Notes: generated from the letters alone by a model not told the origin. A stretch of 64,000 nucleotides of DNA from Fervidibacter canadensis (GCA_041446545.1 JBGOEJ010000006.1:72080-136079), one strand, 5' to 3'. Positions 50,808 to 60,732 are shown, counted from the first letter of the stretch. Numbers and translations are program-made.

Positions 50808-53321
50808 GTGAGCGAGTTGGCAGCGATCTACCTCGTCCATCATAGCCACACCGATGTCGGCTATACCCATGACCAACCCATCGTCTGGGAGTTGTATCGC
50901 CGCTTTTTGGACGCTGCCCTTGACGCTTGCGAGCGCGACTTGGACACCGACGCCGAATGGGCGATGTGTTGGACGGTGGAGACGACGGCGCCCCTTTTGC
51001 ATTGGCTTCAAAGTGCCAGCGACCGACAGGTGGAGCGATTTCTTCGGTTGGCGAAAGCAAAGCGCATAGAAGTCACGGCGATGTTCGCCAACTTAACGCC
51101 CCTTTGCGACACCGACGAACTGATAGAAAGCCTTCAGCCCCTCTATCGCTTGCGCACGGACTTCGGTTTGGACATCCGCTACGCCATGAACTGCGATGTC
51201 AACGGGCACAATTGGACGCTCGTGGATGTCTTGCTGGACGCAGGGATTGAAGGGTTCAGCATGGCGATCAACGAGCATTTTGGCGGGGCGCCCCTTGTGC
51301 GCCCGACGGTCTTTCGTTGGCAAGGACCCAGCGGGCGCACCTTATTGGCGTTCAACGGCTTCATTTATGGCATGGCGAATTGGCTGGGCATCGGCAGCAA
51401 CTTGACAACATTGCGGGATGAGTGGCTGCCGAAGTTGCACCAACACCTTCGGCAAGTCGGTTGGACGCTGCCCTTTTTGATGCTGCAAGTCGTCCACCCC
51501 TTCGGCGACAATGGCTCCGTTTGGCTGGCGTTGCGGGAGTTTGTCCGACGATGGAACGAGCAAGTCGGCGAGCCTCGCTTGTGTTTGGCGACGCCTCGTC
51601 AGTGGTGGGATGCCCTTCGTCCCTTCACCGACCAGTTGCCGACCTATCGGGGCGATTGGACGGACTACTGGAACTTCGGTTGCCTTAGCAGTGCCAGGGA
51701 AACTGCCATCAACCGACGCAACCGAGGCAGGTTGTTGGTCGCCGACCAACTGTTCGCTTTCCTTTCGGGCATGAGGAGGGCAACGACTGACGACACTTTC
51801 CAACCCTTCCTGTCCCGCTTGCCCGCTTTGCGCTCCCAAGCATGGCAATCATTGTTGCTTTGGGACGAGCACACTTGGGGCGCTGACATCTCCGTCCGTC
51901 ATCCCGAAAGCGAAGACACTTATTCGCAATGGCACCACAAAGCCCACTACGCCTATCACGCCCGCAGCCTCAGTTTGCTCTTGCAGCGGGACGGCATCGC
52001 TGAACTGGCAAAACAAATTCCCCGCCAAGAGGGCGACGCGCTGATCGCTTTCAACCCGTTGCCTTGGCGGCGCGTGGTGGCGGCAGCCGTGCCGCCCCAA
52101 GTTTTGCGGTTGCGCGGCACGCCCGATGACCCCACCGCCTCGCGCCACAGTCAAGACCGTGAGTTCGTCGGGACGCGCCGATGGTGGCTGCCGCCGACAG
52201 AAGTGCCGCCGATAGGCTACTGCGTCATCGTCCGTTCCCAACTTTTGGAGCGACCCGAAGAGGAGTTGCCCGTGAGCGACGACGAAGTTGTGGAGACGGA
52301 TTGGCACTGCCTGACCTTTGACCGCACCCAAGGCGGCATCGTTTCGTGGCGAGATAAACGGCTGAAGCGGGAGTTGGTGGACGAAAAAGCAGGTTGGCGA
52401 TTTGCCGGCGTCGTCTACGAGCGCGTCGCCGATTTGCAACACCCTTGGGCTCGCCATTTGCTTTGCGAGACGCGCTTTGGCGCTTTCGTCTATCAACGCG
52501 GCTTTAAGCCTGACTGGCGAGCCGACCGATGGTCATCCCAAAGGTGCCTTTCCCATCGGGTCGTCCAAACACCCATCGGCATAGAAGTGACGCAAGTGTT
52601 GGAAGTGCCAGGGTTGGCTTCGCCGGCGACGGTGCGGGTTCGGTTGCCTTTCCATTCGCCGCATCTGGAAGTGGAAGCGGAGTGGCTGATGGGGATGACG
52701 ACGCATCCCGAAGGGACTTACCTCGCTTTCCCTTTCGCCATCCCCAACGCCATCGCCCGACTGGACATCGGCGGTTGTGCCATGCAGCCCGAAGTTGACC
52801 AATTGCCCGGTTGCTGCCGAGATTACTTCACCGTCCAGCGTTGGTTGGATTTGAGCAACGAAGAGTTCGGCGTTACCGTCGCTTGCCCGATCAATCCGAT
52901 GGTGCAGTTGGGCGATTTCCACTTCGCCCACAATCAAGCCCGCTTTGAGTGGCTTGGCAGGGCAACCGGGCATCGCCCTGATTGTTGGCACGGGGTCGTC
53001 GTGCTACGGGCGAACCGCCGATGGGCGCTCTTGGCGGGCAGGGGGATGGGGGCATTTGTTGGACGATTACGGGAGCGGCTATTACTTGGGTTTGCAAGCG
53101 ATGGTGGCAGCAGTGCGGGCTGCCGATGGGCGCGGTCTGCAAACGCGCCTTTTGCCCCTGGTCATGGAGTCGCTGGGCTTGGAGGACATCAACGAGTTGA
53201 TGCGCCGCCTTTACTACGAGGGGATGAGCCGTGCTGCCATCGCTGCCCTCGGACCGAAGGTGCTGGACATCGCCGCCCAAGGCGATCGGGTGGCGGAGGC
53301 AATTTTGCAGCGGGGCATTGA
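50808..53321 (+). CDS. GH38-like alpha-mannosidase, C-terminus replaced by out-of-frame sequence
   Basis: GTG 50808 follows AAAGGAGGGG. LVHHSHTDVGYTHDQ (residues 9-23) carries the zinc His/Asp of GH38, and NCDVNGHNW has the likely nucleophile Asp with LLWDEHTWGAD further on. Family similarity runs to VQLGDFHFAHNQARFE near residue 715 (about 52955). Beyond that the same frame reads through a kinase gene in the wrong phase (RRPRRSGGGGNF...), so the last ~120 residues are not homologous. The usual GH38 C-terminus (~130 residues) is missing. The protein may still fold since the catalytic domain is complete. It was probably an alpha-mannosidase or related glycosidase acting on mannosides. Confidence 0.75.
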   Translation: MSELAAIYLVHHSHTDVGYTHDQPIVWELYRRFLDAALDACERDLDTDAEWAMCWTVETTAPLLHWLQSASDRQVERFLRLAKAKRIEVTAMFANLTPLCDTDELIESLQPLYRLRTDFGLDIRYAMNCDVNGHNWTLVDVLLDAGIEGFSMAINEHFGGAPLVRPTVFRWQGPSGRTLLAFNGFIYGMANWLGIGSNLTTLRDEWLPKLHQHLRQVGWTLPFLMLQVVHPFGDNGSVWLALREFVRRWNEQVGEPRLCLATPRQWWDALRPFTDQLPTYRGDWTDYWNFGCLSSARETAINRRNRGRLLVADQLFAFLSGMRRATTDDTFQPFLSRLPALRSQAWQSLLLWDEHTWGADISVRHPESEDTYSQWHHKAHYAYHARSLSLLLQRDGIAELAKQIPRQEGDALIAFNPLPWRRVVAAAVPPQVLRLRGTPDDPTASRHSQDREFVGTRRWWLPPTEVPPIGYCVIVRSQLLERPEEELPVSDDEVVETDWHCLTFDRTQGGIVSWRDKRLKRELVDEKAGWRFAGVVYERVADLQHPWARHLLCETRFGAFVYQRGFKPDWRADRWSSQRCLSHRVVQTPIGIEVTQVLEVPGLASPATVRVRLPFHSPHLEVEAEWLMGMTTHPEGTYLAFPFAIPNAIARLDIGGCAMQPEVDQLPGCCRDYFTVQRWLDLSNEEFGVTVACPINPMVQLGDFHFAHNQARFEWLGRATGHRPDCWHGVVVLRANRRWALLAGRGMGAFVGRLRERLLLGFASDGGSSAGCRWARSANAPFAPGHGVAGLGGHQRVDAPPLLRGDEPCCHRCPRTEGAGHRRPRRSGGGGNFAAGH

Positions 53322-53607
53322 AGAACTTTTGCTGATGGTCAAAACGGTCGCCAAGCAGTTGAACTTTTTGCCTGGCTCTTTTCGGCTGACTTACACGGGT
53401 GGCATCGCCCAATCGCCCGTCTTTCAGCAGCACTTTCGGGCGGCGTTGCGGCGCCGCTTGCCGACTTGCCAGTTGGTGCCGCCGATTTTGCCGCCCGTTT
53501 TGGGGGCTGCCTTGCTGGCGTTAGAACTTTTGGGCGTTGTCGTCACGCCCCAGTTGGTCGCGACGATGCGCCAATCCGCCCAAGCGAAAGGGTTGGAGAT
53601 GCCGTGA
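52945..53607 (+). pseudogene. BadF/BcrA-type (N-acetylglucosamine kinase-like) fragment
   Basis: In the +1 frame relative to the glycosidase, GIALIVGTGSSCYGR, AGGWGHLLDDYGSGYYLGLQA and LTYTGGIAQSPVFQQHF are the C-terminal two thirds of the BadF/BadG/BcrA/BcrD ATPase family, which includes NagK kinases. The N-terminal third with the first phosphate loop (D-x-G-x-T) is missing. Family similarity starts at about 52945, right where GH38 similarity stops. GTG 53604 of the next gene overlaps its TGA, so translation is still coupled. It is presumably the result of a deletion fusing two genes. Confidence 0.75.
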
Positions 53608-55397
53608 CAGAAACTTGGCGTTGGGGTTACGAGCCCTTACTACCGCTTTACAAGCCACCGACAGAACGGGAGCGTTACGACCCTTATCCTGCTTTCTCGT
53701 TAGGTTCGGGAAAATTGCGGGTCGGATTTGAAGCGTTGGCAGAGGCGTTGGCGTCCCATCGGTTCATCTTGATGGACGGCGAAGTCGGTGTGTTTTGGGA
53801 GGAGATGCGCCAGCGGTTGGACGCTGCTTTGCGGCAACTAAGGCTTGATGTCCGATGGCTCCCCACTCAGGTAGCCTTGCGCCCTTCAGCGGAGATAGAA
53901 CGGATGTTGGCACCTTTCATCGGCAACGATGACCCCGTGTTCGGGCGCCTCTTTGACGGGCAGTTGGGCGACTTCTTTGACCCAGCCAAATGGACGACCT
54001 TCCGACCCGACCCTTCCGCTGACCTCACCATCGTTTACGGCTGTGGGGCAGCCTTCGCGTCGCAGGAGGGCGTCATCGTCTGGGTGGAAATTCCCAAAAA
54101 CGAGGTGCAAGCGCGGGCGCGATCGGGACAGGTCATCCCTTTGGGTGCGGAGCGCCCCCTGCCTTTTCGGGCGACTTACAAGCGCCTCTACTTCGTAGAA
54201 TGGGTCGCTTTGCGCCGCCACAAAAATTCCCTGCTGCCCCACATTGCCCTCTTTGTGGACGCCCAACGCCCTGACACGCCCGTGTTCATCAACGGAAAAG
54301 ATTGGCGAACTGCTTTGAAGGCGCTGAGTCGTTCCATCTTTCGCCCCCGCCCTTGGTTTCTGCCAGGACCTTGGGGCGGTCAATGGATGAAGCGGCACCT
54401 CCTTCCGCCCGCCTTTGATGCCCCTAACTACGCTTGGTCTTACGAACTCATCGCCCCCGAAAACGGTGTCCTGCTGGAAAGCGACGGCGTGCTGTCGGAA
54501 TTTTCTATGGACTGGCTGATGTTCGCTTCTGCGGGGGACATCTTGGGCGATGGCGCGGAAGTGTCTGGCAGTTACTTCCCCCTCCGCTTTGACTACTTGG
54601 ACACCTTTGACGGCGGCAATTTGTCCATTCAGTGCCATCCCCGCCTAAATTACGCCCGACAGCAATTTGGCGAACTTTGGACGCAGGACGAAGCCTACTA
54701 CATCGTGGATTGCTGCCCTGATGCCTTCGTCTATCTCGGCTTCCAAGCCGATGCCGACCTTTCCGAATTTCGGGCGGCGCTGGAGCGCAGCAGCCGCTTC
54801 GGTGAACCCGTTGCCATTGACCGCTATGTCCAACGCTTCCCCTCCCACAAACACGCCTTCTTCCTCATCCCCAGTGGCACTATCCACGCCGCTGGCAAAG
54901 GCAACTTGGTGCTGGAAATCAGCGCCACGCCTTACCTTTACACCTTCAAACTTTACGACTGGCTGCGTCCCGACTTGGACGGTGGCTTTCGTCCGCTGCA
55001 CTTAAACCATGCCTTCACCAACCTCGTCGCCCAACGGCGGGGCAAGTGGGTTTGGCAGGAATTGATTTGTCGCCCCATCATCGTGCCATCGGGGGACGGA
55101 TGGCGGTTGGAGCATTTGCCGACTCACCCTGAGCACTTTTACGAAGTCTTTCGCCTCACCATCACGACGGAAGCGTCTTTGCCCCTCGCTCCTTCCTGCC
55201 TCGTGGGCAACTTGGTGGAAGGCGAAAGCCTTCTCGTGGAAACGGCTGACGGCTTCCGCTGCCGAATCCATTTCGCCGAAACTTTCGTCGTCCCCGCCGC
55301 CGCCCAACCTGTTCGGGTGCGTAACAAGGGTCGTAGCGCTGCAAAAATTGTCTGGGCGCAATTGAAACCGCTTCGTCAACTTCTTGCCTGGCGGTGA
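53604..55397 (+). CDS. Phosphomannose isomerase-like protein (type I, cupin)
   Basis: 597 residues from GTG 53604 that overlaps the stop of the kinase fragment (GTGA). The second half has the PMI type I metal site: NLSIQCHPRLNY (Gln-x-His), EAYYIVDC (Glu) and FFLIPSGTIHAAGKGNLVLEIS (His), followed by the EIS-like ending. The first ~250 residues are unusual for PMI, which is ~390-420 residues, and begin with a region resembling nucleoside kinase-type chains. It likely interconverts mannose- and fructose-6-phosphate or a related sugar. Its neighbours are two GH38-like genes and a sugar kinase fragment, so this is a mannoside-use cluster. Confidence 0.8.
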   Translation: MTETWRWGYEPLLPLYKPPTERERYDPYPAFSLGSGKLRVGFEALAEALASHRFILMDGEVGVFWEEMRQRLDAALRQLRLDVRWLPTQVALRPSAEIERMLAPFIGNDDPVFGRLFDGQLGDFFDPAKWTTFRPDPSADLTIVYGCGAAFASQEGVIVWVEIPKNEVQARARSGQVIPLGAERPLPFRATYKRLYFVEWVALRRHKNSLLPHIALFVDAQRPDTPVFINGKDWRTALKALSRSIFRPRPWFLPGPWGGQWMKRHLLPPAFDAPNYAWSYELIAPENGVLLESDGVLSEFSMDWLMFASAGDILGDGAEVSGSYFPLRFDYLDTFDGGNLSIQCHPRLNYARQQFGELWTQDEAYYIVDCCPDAFVYLGFQADADLSEFRAALERSSRFGEPVAIDRYVQRFPSHKHAFFLIPSGTIHAAGKGNLVLEISATPYLYTFKLYDWLRPDLDGGFRPLHLNHAFTNLVAQRRGKWVWQELICRPIIVPSGDGWRLEHLPTHPEHFYEVFRLTITTEASLPLAPSCLVGNLVEGESLLVETADGFRCRIHFAETFVVPAAAQPVRVRNKGRSAAKIVWAQLKPLRQLLAWR

Positions 55398-57180
55398 TGC
55401 AAAAGTGCTGACGACACTTTTGATGCTCCCTTTTTTGCACGGGAACTTTGAACCGTCACCTATCCGCACCATTTACATCGCCCCTATGAGCCACCTTGAC
55501 ATCGGCTTCACTGCCCCGCCGTCGCAAGTCGCCGAAAGGACGCGCCACGCCATTGACCAAGCCCTCGCTTTCGCCGATGCCGACCCAAATTTCGTCTGGA
55601 CGGTGGAAACTTTTTGGCAATTGGAACGCTGGCTGGAAACGAACCCGCCTAAAGCGCAACGGCAACGGCTACTGCGAATGCTCCGAGGCGGTCGTTTTGA
55701 ACTGGGCGCTGCTTACGCCAACCCTCACAGCAGCGCCATGAGCGCTCTCCTGTTGGATTGGCTCTTTCGCTTGCCTCGTCAATGGGCGGACGAGCATCAA
55801 ATCCCGATGACGACAGCAATCCTTAACGATGTGCCCGGTCATCCCATTGACTTGCCCCACTTTTTAGCCCGCAATGGAATCCGCTATCTCGTCATCGGCG
55901 CGAACTTGCGATTTTCCCCGCCCTTACCCCATCAAATTGCCAACCTGCCCTTTTGGTGGGAAGCACCGACAGGTGAGCGAGTGCTGACTTGGATTTCTGA
56001 CCGCAGTTACACCGAAGCCTTCCATGATTTGGGCATTGACCCTGACTCCGCCCGCCTCTTCAACCCGCAAAAGTTTCGCGACCTTGACCCGATGCAAGTG
56101 ATGGAGCGAGGCATCGCCGAAACCTTGCGGCGCTACCGCGAGCGCCATTACCCTTACGACGCCATCTTGGTGCTCCATGCGTTTGACAATTGGGATGCGA
56201 CGGCGGCGAGCAAACTCCCTCGTTTTGTGCGGATGTGGAACGAACATCACGAGACGCCCCGTCTTGTGTTGGCGACACCCCGCGTCTTCTTTGAGCACAT
56301 AGAGGGACGCTACGGGAATCAGTTGCCCGTCTATTGCGGCGGGTTTGGCGGGCAATGGGAAAGTTTCGTCCGACCCGCCATCCCGACGGCGATGCGACGA
56401 GCCAGATTCGCCGAACAAGTGGCGCAAACCCGCCAACCGATTGACCTTGACCTCCTTCGGCGTTTGTTGGTCTTCTACGAGCACAGTTTCGGGATGGGTC
56501 TGCCTTGGGCAAATCTCATGAGCCGCAAGGAAGCCATCCAACACAACCGCGAGCAATGGCAACTGCTTCAAAGTCTGCCGACGCCAACCGACAAAAGTGC
56601 GCCTGAAAATTGGGGTGTGCCTGAATTGCCCCCTAATCTCGCCGATGGTGAATTTCGTTCGGGTGCCCTTTATCGGTTGCCTTACCATCCCATGCTGCTT
56701 GCTCCAAAGGAGAGCGATTTACGACCGTTGCGTCCGCCCGCTTGGGTCGGCTGGCGCCGAACCGTTTTGCCCGACGGAAGGAAACGCTTTTGCTATTGGA
56801 TTGACCGCAGAAAATTGCCCGCCGACCTCATTTGCGTCGTCGGGCTGTGGGAATTGGACGAGAAATTGGCAAAAGCGAAAATCCGAAGCCGAACGGCAAC
56901 AGGTTGGGAAACGCTCCCTGACGACCGCTTAGCCGGTTACGATTGGGGCGGTTGGTTCAGTCCCTTTGGCTTTCGCTTGGATGAAAGCGAATTCATCGGC
57001 GACGGCATTTGGGCGTTTCGGAAGGTTCAACTGCAAGGGCGATGGTGGCTAATGGGCGTTTGCCTGACCCAGCAACTTCGCGCTACCTTCAAAGGTGGCG
57101 CACAAGGCATCTTGACTTTTGACGACGCCTATCCCGGCGAAGAGGCTATCGTGGCGTTGTGGATAGACTTGCGACAGTGA
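55384..57180 (+). CDS. GH38-like glycosidase, second copy
   Basis: 598 residues; TTG 55384 overlaps the previous gene by 14 bp, while GTG 55405 is a likelier start with a short signal-like hydrophobic run after it. IYIAPMSHLDIGFTAPP has the zinc-binding His-x-Asp, AILNDVPGHPIDLPHFLARNGI the catalytic region, and VLHAFDNWDA the later motif. It differs much from the 50808 protein (no HHSHTD cluster) and the C-terminal part FWVGW... GWFSPFG is beta-rich. It probably cleaves mannosides or galactosides. Only the family call is supported. Confidence 0.75.
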   Translation: MPGGDAKVLTTLLMLPFLHGNFEPSPIRTIYIAPMSHLDIGFTAPPSQVAERTRHAIDQALAFADADPNFVWTVETFWQLERWLETNPPKAQRQRLLRMLRGGRFELGAAYANPHSSAMSALLLDWLFRLPRQWADEHQIPMTTAILNDVPGHPIDLPHFLARNGIRYLVIGANLRFSPPLPHQIANLPFWWEAPTGERVLTWISDRSYTEAFHDLGIDPDSARLFNPQKFRDLDPMQVMERGIAETLRRYRERHYPYDAILVLHAFDNWDATAASKLPRFVRMWNEHHETPRLVLATPRVFFEHIEGRYGNQLPVYCGGFGGQWESFVRPAIPTAMRRARFAEQVAQTRQPIDLDLLRRLLVFYEHSFGMGLPWANLMSRKEAIQHNREQWQLLQSLPTPTDKSAPENWGVPELPPNLADGEFRSGALYRLPYHPMLLAPKESDLRPLRPPAWVGWRRTVLPDGRKRFCYWIDRRKLPADLICVVGLWELDEKLAKAKIRSRTATGWETLPDDRLAGYDWGGWFSPFGFRLDESEFIGDGIWAFRKVQLQGRWWLMGVCLTQQLRATFKGGAQGILTFDDAYPGEEAIVALWIDLRQ

Positions 57181-57186
57181 TGGCAA

Positions 57187-58365
57187 TCACGACGTCAACG
57201 CTTTTTGGATGCGTCGGGCTGCCTCTTGCAGCGTGCTTTCAGAGGTGGCGAAGGAAAGGCGCAAGTAACCCGGTGCCCCGAATGCCGAACCGGCGACGGT
57301 GGCGACATGGGCTTTTTCAAGCAGGAAGTCGCAAAGTTCGTAGTCATCGGCGAAACCTTTTTGAGCGATGGCGTTGCGAAAGTCGGCGAAAGCATAAAAT
57401 GCCCCTTCAGGCATCCGACATCGCACCCCGTCAATGGCGTTAAGGGCTTCAACGAGCCAATGGCGTCGTCGGTCGTAAAGTTCCCGCATCCGTTGCGGGA
57501 AATCGCCAGGTTCGGACAATGCCTTGATTGCCGCTGCCTGCACGAAACTCGTCGGGTTGGTCGTGCTTTGGCTTTGCACTTTCGCCATCGCCTCAGCGAT
57601 GGGCTTCGGCGCCGCAGCGTAACCCAAACGCCATCCCGTCATGGCGAAAGTTTTGGACAATCCGTTGACGACGATCGTCCGCTCTTTAATTCGCTCGTTC
57701 AAACTGGCGATACTGACATGCGCCCGCCCATCGTAAACGAGGCATTCGTAAATTTCGTCTGAAACGATGAACAAGTCGTCGTGGCGCAGGACGATGGCGG
57801 CAATCTCCTCCATCAATTCCCGCTCCCAAACGGCTCCCGTCGGGTTGCAAGGCGAATTGATGAGCAAGATGCGGGTGCGGTCAGTGATGGCATCAGCGAT
57901 TTGCTTTGGTGTTGGCTTAAAGCCTGTCTCTTCTGTCGTCGGGATGATGACAGGTTCACCATCGCAAAGGAGCACCATGTCGGGATAACTGACCCAGTAG
58001 GGTGCGATAATGAGCACTTGGTCGCCCGAATCAACGAGGGCTTGGAAGGCGTTGAAAAGGGCATGTTTGGCGCCGCAGGAAGCGACGATTTGGTCAGGTG
58101 TGTAATGCAGACCGTTGTCGCGTTCCAGTTTTTGACAGATGGCTTTCCGCAACGCCTCCGTCCCGCGAGCATCGGTGTATTTCGTCATGCCTTCCCGCAG
58201 CGCTTGGACGGCGGCTTCCTTGATGAAATCGGGTGTGTCCAAATCGGGCTCTCCGACGGTCAAGTCGCAAAGGTCAATCCCTTGCGCCTTCAGCGCCCGT
58301 GCCTTTGCCGCCGCAGCGATTGTCGGCGACGGCTTAATTCTCTGAACCCTTTTCGCCAATCGCAT
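57187..58365 (-). CDS. aspC: Class I aspartate/aromatic aminotransferase
   Basis: 392 residues from ATG 58365 following GGAGGTGTCTTT; ATG 58386 lies upstream. PLP-dependent fold type I. LTVGEPDLDTPDFIKEAA, YTDARGTEALRKAI, the NSPCNPTGAVW loop, VSDEIYECLVYDG, GLSKTFAMTGWRLGY with PLP Lys, and LRLSFATSE are all there. It moves amino groups between aspartate, glutamate and related acids. The stop of the restriction gene overlaps this gene's 5' end by several bases. Confidence 0.93.
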   Translation of the reverse strand: MRLAKRVQRIKPSPTIAAAAKARALKAQGIDLCDLTVGEPDLDTPDFIKEAAVQALREGMTKYTDARGTEALRKAICQKLERDNGLHYTPDQIVASCGAKHALFNAFQALVDSGDQVLIIAPYWVSYPDMVLLCDGEPVIIPTTEETGFKPTPKQIADAITDRTRILLINSPCNPTGAVWERELMEEIAAIVLRHDDLFIVSDEIYECLVYDGRAHVSIASLNERIKERTIVVNGLSKTFAMTGWRLGYAAAPKPIAEAMAKVQSQSTTNPTSFVQAAAIKALSEPGDFPQRMRELYDRRRHWLVEALNAIDGVRCRMPEGAFYAFADFRNAIAQKGFADDYELCDFLLEKAHVATVAGSAFGAPGYLRLSFATSESTLQEAARRIQKALTS

Positions 58366-58378
58366 AAAGACACCTCCA

Positions 58379-59353
58379 TCAAGCATCGGGGTGAAAAGTA
58401 ATTCCCATCACACTTAGAAACTCCTGCGCCTTTTTCTCATCCGTCATCAAGTCTTCAAGAGCAAAGAAATATATGTGAGACCGCTGCTCTAATTCAGACC
58501 GAAAGGTAGTCGTCATCGCTGTGGAAGGTGCCACAAGGATTAATGCAGCCTCCGGATGTTCTCGTTGAATACGTTCCAAAGTCTTCAAGGCTGCACCCAA
58601 TCTCTCAAGGACACCAGCAGGGTCAATACCTCCCTTTATCTCTACCGCTGCTAAGATTTTATCTCTGAGACGAACTACCACATCAGGGTCTTTTCCGAAA
58701 ATGACAAGCCGCCCATCCGCAAGCCGAAATTGCCCATCTTTTTCCTTCTTTGCTCCCAATCTGTCCAATGCCGAGGTGATCAAGCCATAAACTTGTTTCT
58801 CTGCTCTCTTGCCTTTAATGTTCTGCCATGCGCCTTGTGCTTGAGTGCCTGCCGTCATACCCCGCCAAAGGTCTAACTCCCTCTCGTCAACCTCACGGTC
58901 TTCACAAATCAATTCGCTGATGATTTCGTTGAGATGTTGTGCTAAGCGGAGGGCTTGGTCGTCATCCATCTTAGTGTGAGAACCTCTTTCCCATGCTTCA
59001 ACGGACAAGCCGATATTACTCATGGACTTTTGGGAGACCATTGCCAACATGCGGTAGTAAGCCACTCGTCTTGGGTTTTCCTGTAAAACCTTGGGGTGAG
59101 CGAAAACCTTCACAGGTTTGATACCATGATGGATAACTTTGTTCCATGCCTGCTCTTTGATACCCAAGTCTCTCCGATCGCTCCAGTCGTAATTCTCTCC
59201 TCGCAGTTCCTCAATTTCTTTTGCCAAAGCCATCAAACCCCATTCGTGAAGCATTTTATGAAAAATTCGACTCTTTGCCAATTGATCCAGATACCATGCC
59301 TCTTGCTTTCGCTTTTGTCTTGCCATCTTAATTGCCTTACGACGTCGTTTCAT
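58379..59353 (-). CDS. XcyI-like type II restriction endonuclease
   Basis: 324 residues from ATG 59353 after AAGGTGAGAGGA. Family traits of RE_XcyI (PF09571): an N-terminal helical part with KKVxxMKRRRKAIKMARQK-like basic start and AWYLDQLAKSRIFHKMLHEWGL in parts, then WRGMTAGTQAQGAWQNIKGKRAEKQVYG, and the PD-(D/E)xK centre PDVVVRLRDKILAAVEIKGG in two parts. XcyI cuts CCCGGG. The stop of the methyltransferase gene is 5 bp upstream. DNA here is AT-richer than around it, a sign of transfer. Confidence 0.85.
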   Translation of the reverse strand: MKRRRKAIKMARQKRKQEAWYLDQLAKSRIFHKMLHEWGLMALAKEIEELRGENYDWSDRRDLGIKEQAWNKVIHHGIKPVKVFAHPKVLQENPRRVAYYRMLAMVSQKSMSNIGLSVEAWERGSHTKMDDDQALRLAQHLNEIISELICEDREVDERELDLWRGMTAGTQAQGAWQNIKGKRAEKQVYGLITSALDRLGAKKEKDGQFRLADGRLVIFGKDPDVVVRLRDKILAAVEIKGGIDPAGVLERLGAALKTLERIQREHPEAALILVAPSTAMTTTFRSELEQRSHIYFFALEDLMTDEKKAQEFLSVMGITFHPDA

Positions 59354-59358
59354 TCCTC

Positions 59359-60732
59359 TCACCTTCTTAATCGCCAAAGGAGAACACTCTCCCGTACGGG
59401 CAAGCGGCCGTAGCGCCTCATCTGTTGAGAACTGTTGCCCTTATAGCGGGCAACAATAATTCCTTCCGTCTCAAAGCCGTATCTGGTTGCTATGTCGCAA
59501 AGAATTAAATCTGTTGGCACCATCTCTCCCTCAAAGCGAACATTGTCCACCACCATTGCCACCGATGCACCGCTCGCACAAACTTCAGCGAGGCTACGAA
59601 TAACCTGTTCCATGTCCACAAAGTAAGCCAACAACATCATAGGGATGCGGGGATTATTTAAAGGTTTCCGCTGTAGTGCCTGCAATACTTCTGCGACGGC
59701 AGGGTGCCGTGGCTGATCGTGATCGTTAGTTTTGCTCTCTATATGCGACCGCAATAAGGAGAAGCGAACCGATTTTAGTTCCTCAAAGCTGCTCACGAAG
59801 AAGAAGCACAATTCCAGCGAATAACTGCGGGTGTAGTCATAGCGGTTGGGATAAGGTGGAGAGGTGATCACGGCAGAAGGGGGACGCTTTAAAGACACCT
59901 CTGCTAACTTGCGGGCATCGCCGGTAAAGACTTGAGGGATAGCATCCCGCTTCGGTTCGCCGAACAATTGGCGGGCACGAAGAAGGTCATGTTCCGCCTC
60001 TATCACCTTTCGTTCCAGCGCTACTTCTGGCAGTAATGGTTGTTTGTTGCGCTTCCAGCGCAGGAATTGTCCGTCATTGGACATAAAACTGCACGGCTCT
60101 AAGATACTCATGAGCAAAAATTGGAGAACCTCTTGCAGGGGTGATTCCAACAATTGGAGAGCCGTCTTCCAACGGCGCAGCGCCATCAAGGTTTCATGTT
60201 CAAAGGCAATTTTCATGACAGGCACATCATCTGCGATGGGCGCTGGTTCTAAAGTTTGGACTTTCGCTTTTAACGCATGGAAAGCCTCAAGAAGACTCCC
60301 TTGGCGAAGTTGAAAGAATTTTGGGATGGTTTGTGCAATAAAGGCAGCAACGGGCAACCTGTCTATCCCAATAGATGGCACGCCTTTTATCATTCCCGCA
60401 AACAGCGTCGTGCCCATCCCGCAAAAAGGGTCTAAGAGCAAATCGTCAGTCGTCAAGCGAAATCGCTGGACTAGCTCTAACGCTAAGGTAAGACTGAAGG
60501 CTTCTTTAAAGCGATAAAGGCGAAGGAGAGGAACTTGCTTGTTACCCATGTAGGAAACCAATGGCGACCAATGCAGCGCCTCCTTCATCAGGCTGTGATA
60601 ACGCTTCTCCAATTCCTCTCTGGCAGAAAATTGCTCCTTTGTCGGGTGGTTGGTTACGCTAAATAGTTGCATTCTTCCTTCACCCACCTCAGCCATTGAC
60701 AATTTTTCCGGTACCCATCTGTGATCAACCAT
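59359..60732 (-). CDS. SPPY-type DNA methyltransferase (XcyI partner)
   Basis: 457 residues. The SAM motif LLDPFCGMGTTLFAGM (residues about 97-112) comes before catalytic TSPPYPNRYDYTRSY (near 290), giving a motif order of N-terminal FxGxG then SPPY, typical of beta-like N4-cytosine/N6-adenine enzymes. SPPY suggests N4-cytosine. It likely protects the site cut by the XcyI-like enzyme (CCCGGG), whose gene begins 5 bp downstream. The start codon lies behind a weak GGGGGAG. Confidence 0.85.
   Translation of the reverse strand: MVDHRWVPEKLSMAEVGEGRMQLFSVTNHPTKEQFSAREELEKRYHSLMKEALHWSPLVSYMGNKQVPLLRLYRFKEAFSLTLALELVQRFRLTTDDLLLDPFCGMGTTLFAGMIKGVPSIGIDRLPVAAFIAQTIPKFFQLRQGSLLEAFHALKAKVQTLEPAPIADDVPVMKIAFEHETLMALRRWKTALQLLESPLQEVLQFLLMSILEPCSFMSNDGQFLRWKRNKQPLLPEVALERKVIEAEHDLLRARQLFGEPKRDAIPQVFTGDARKLAEVSLKRPPSAVITSPPYPNRYDYTRSYSLELCFFFVSSFEELKSVRFSLLRSHIESKTNDHDQPRHPAVAEVLQALQRKPLNNPRIPMMLLAYFVDMEQVIRSLAEVCASGASVAMVVDNVRFEGEMVPTDLILCDIATRYGFETEGIIVARYKGNSSQQMRRYGRLPVRESVLLWRLRR

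Noticed and set aside
53322..53465. Extension of the GH38-like protein as a true bifunctional fusion
   Set aside because: The kinase lies in another frame, so no fusion protein is made unless a frameshift occurs.
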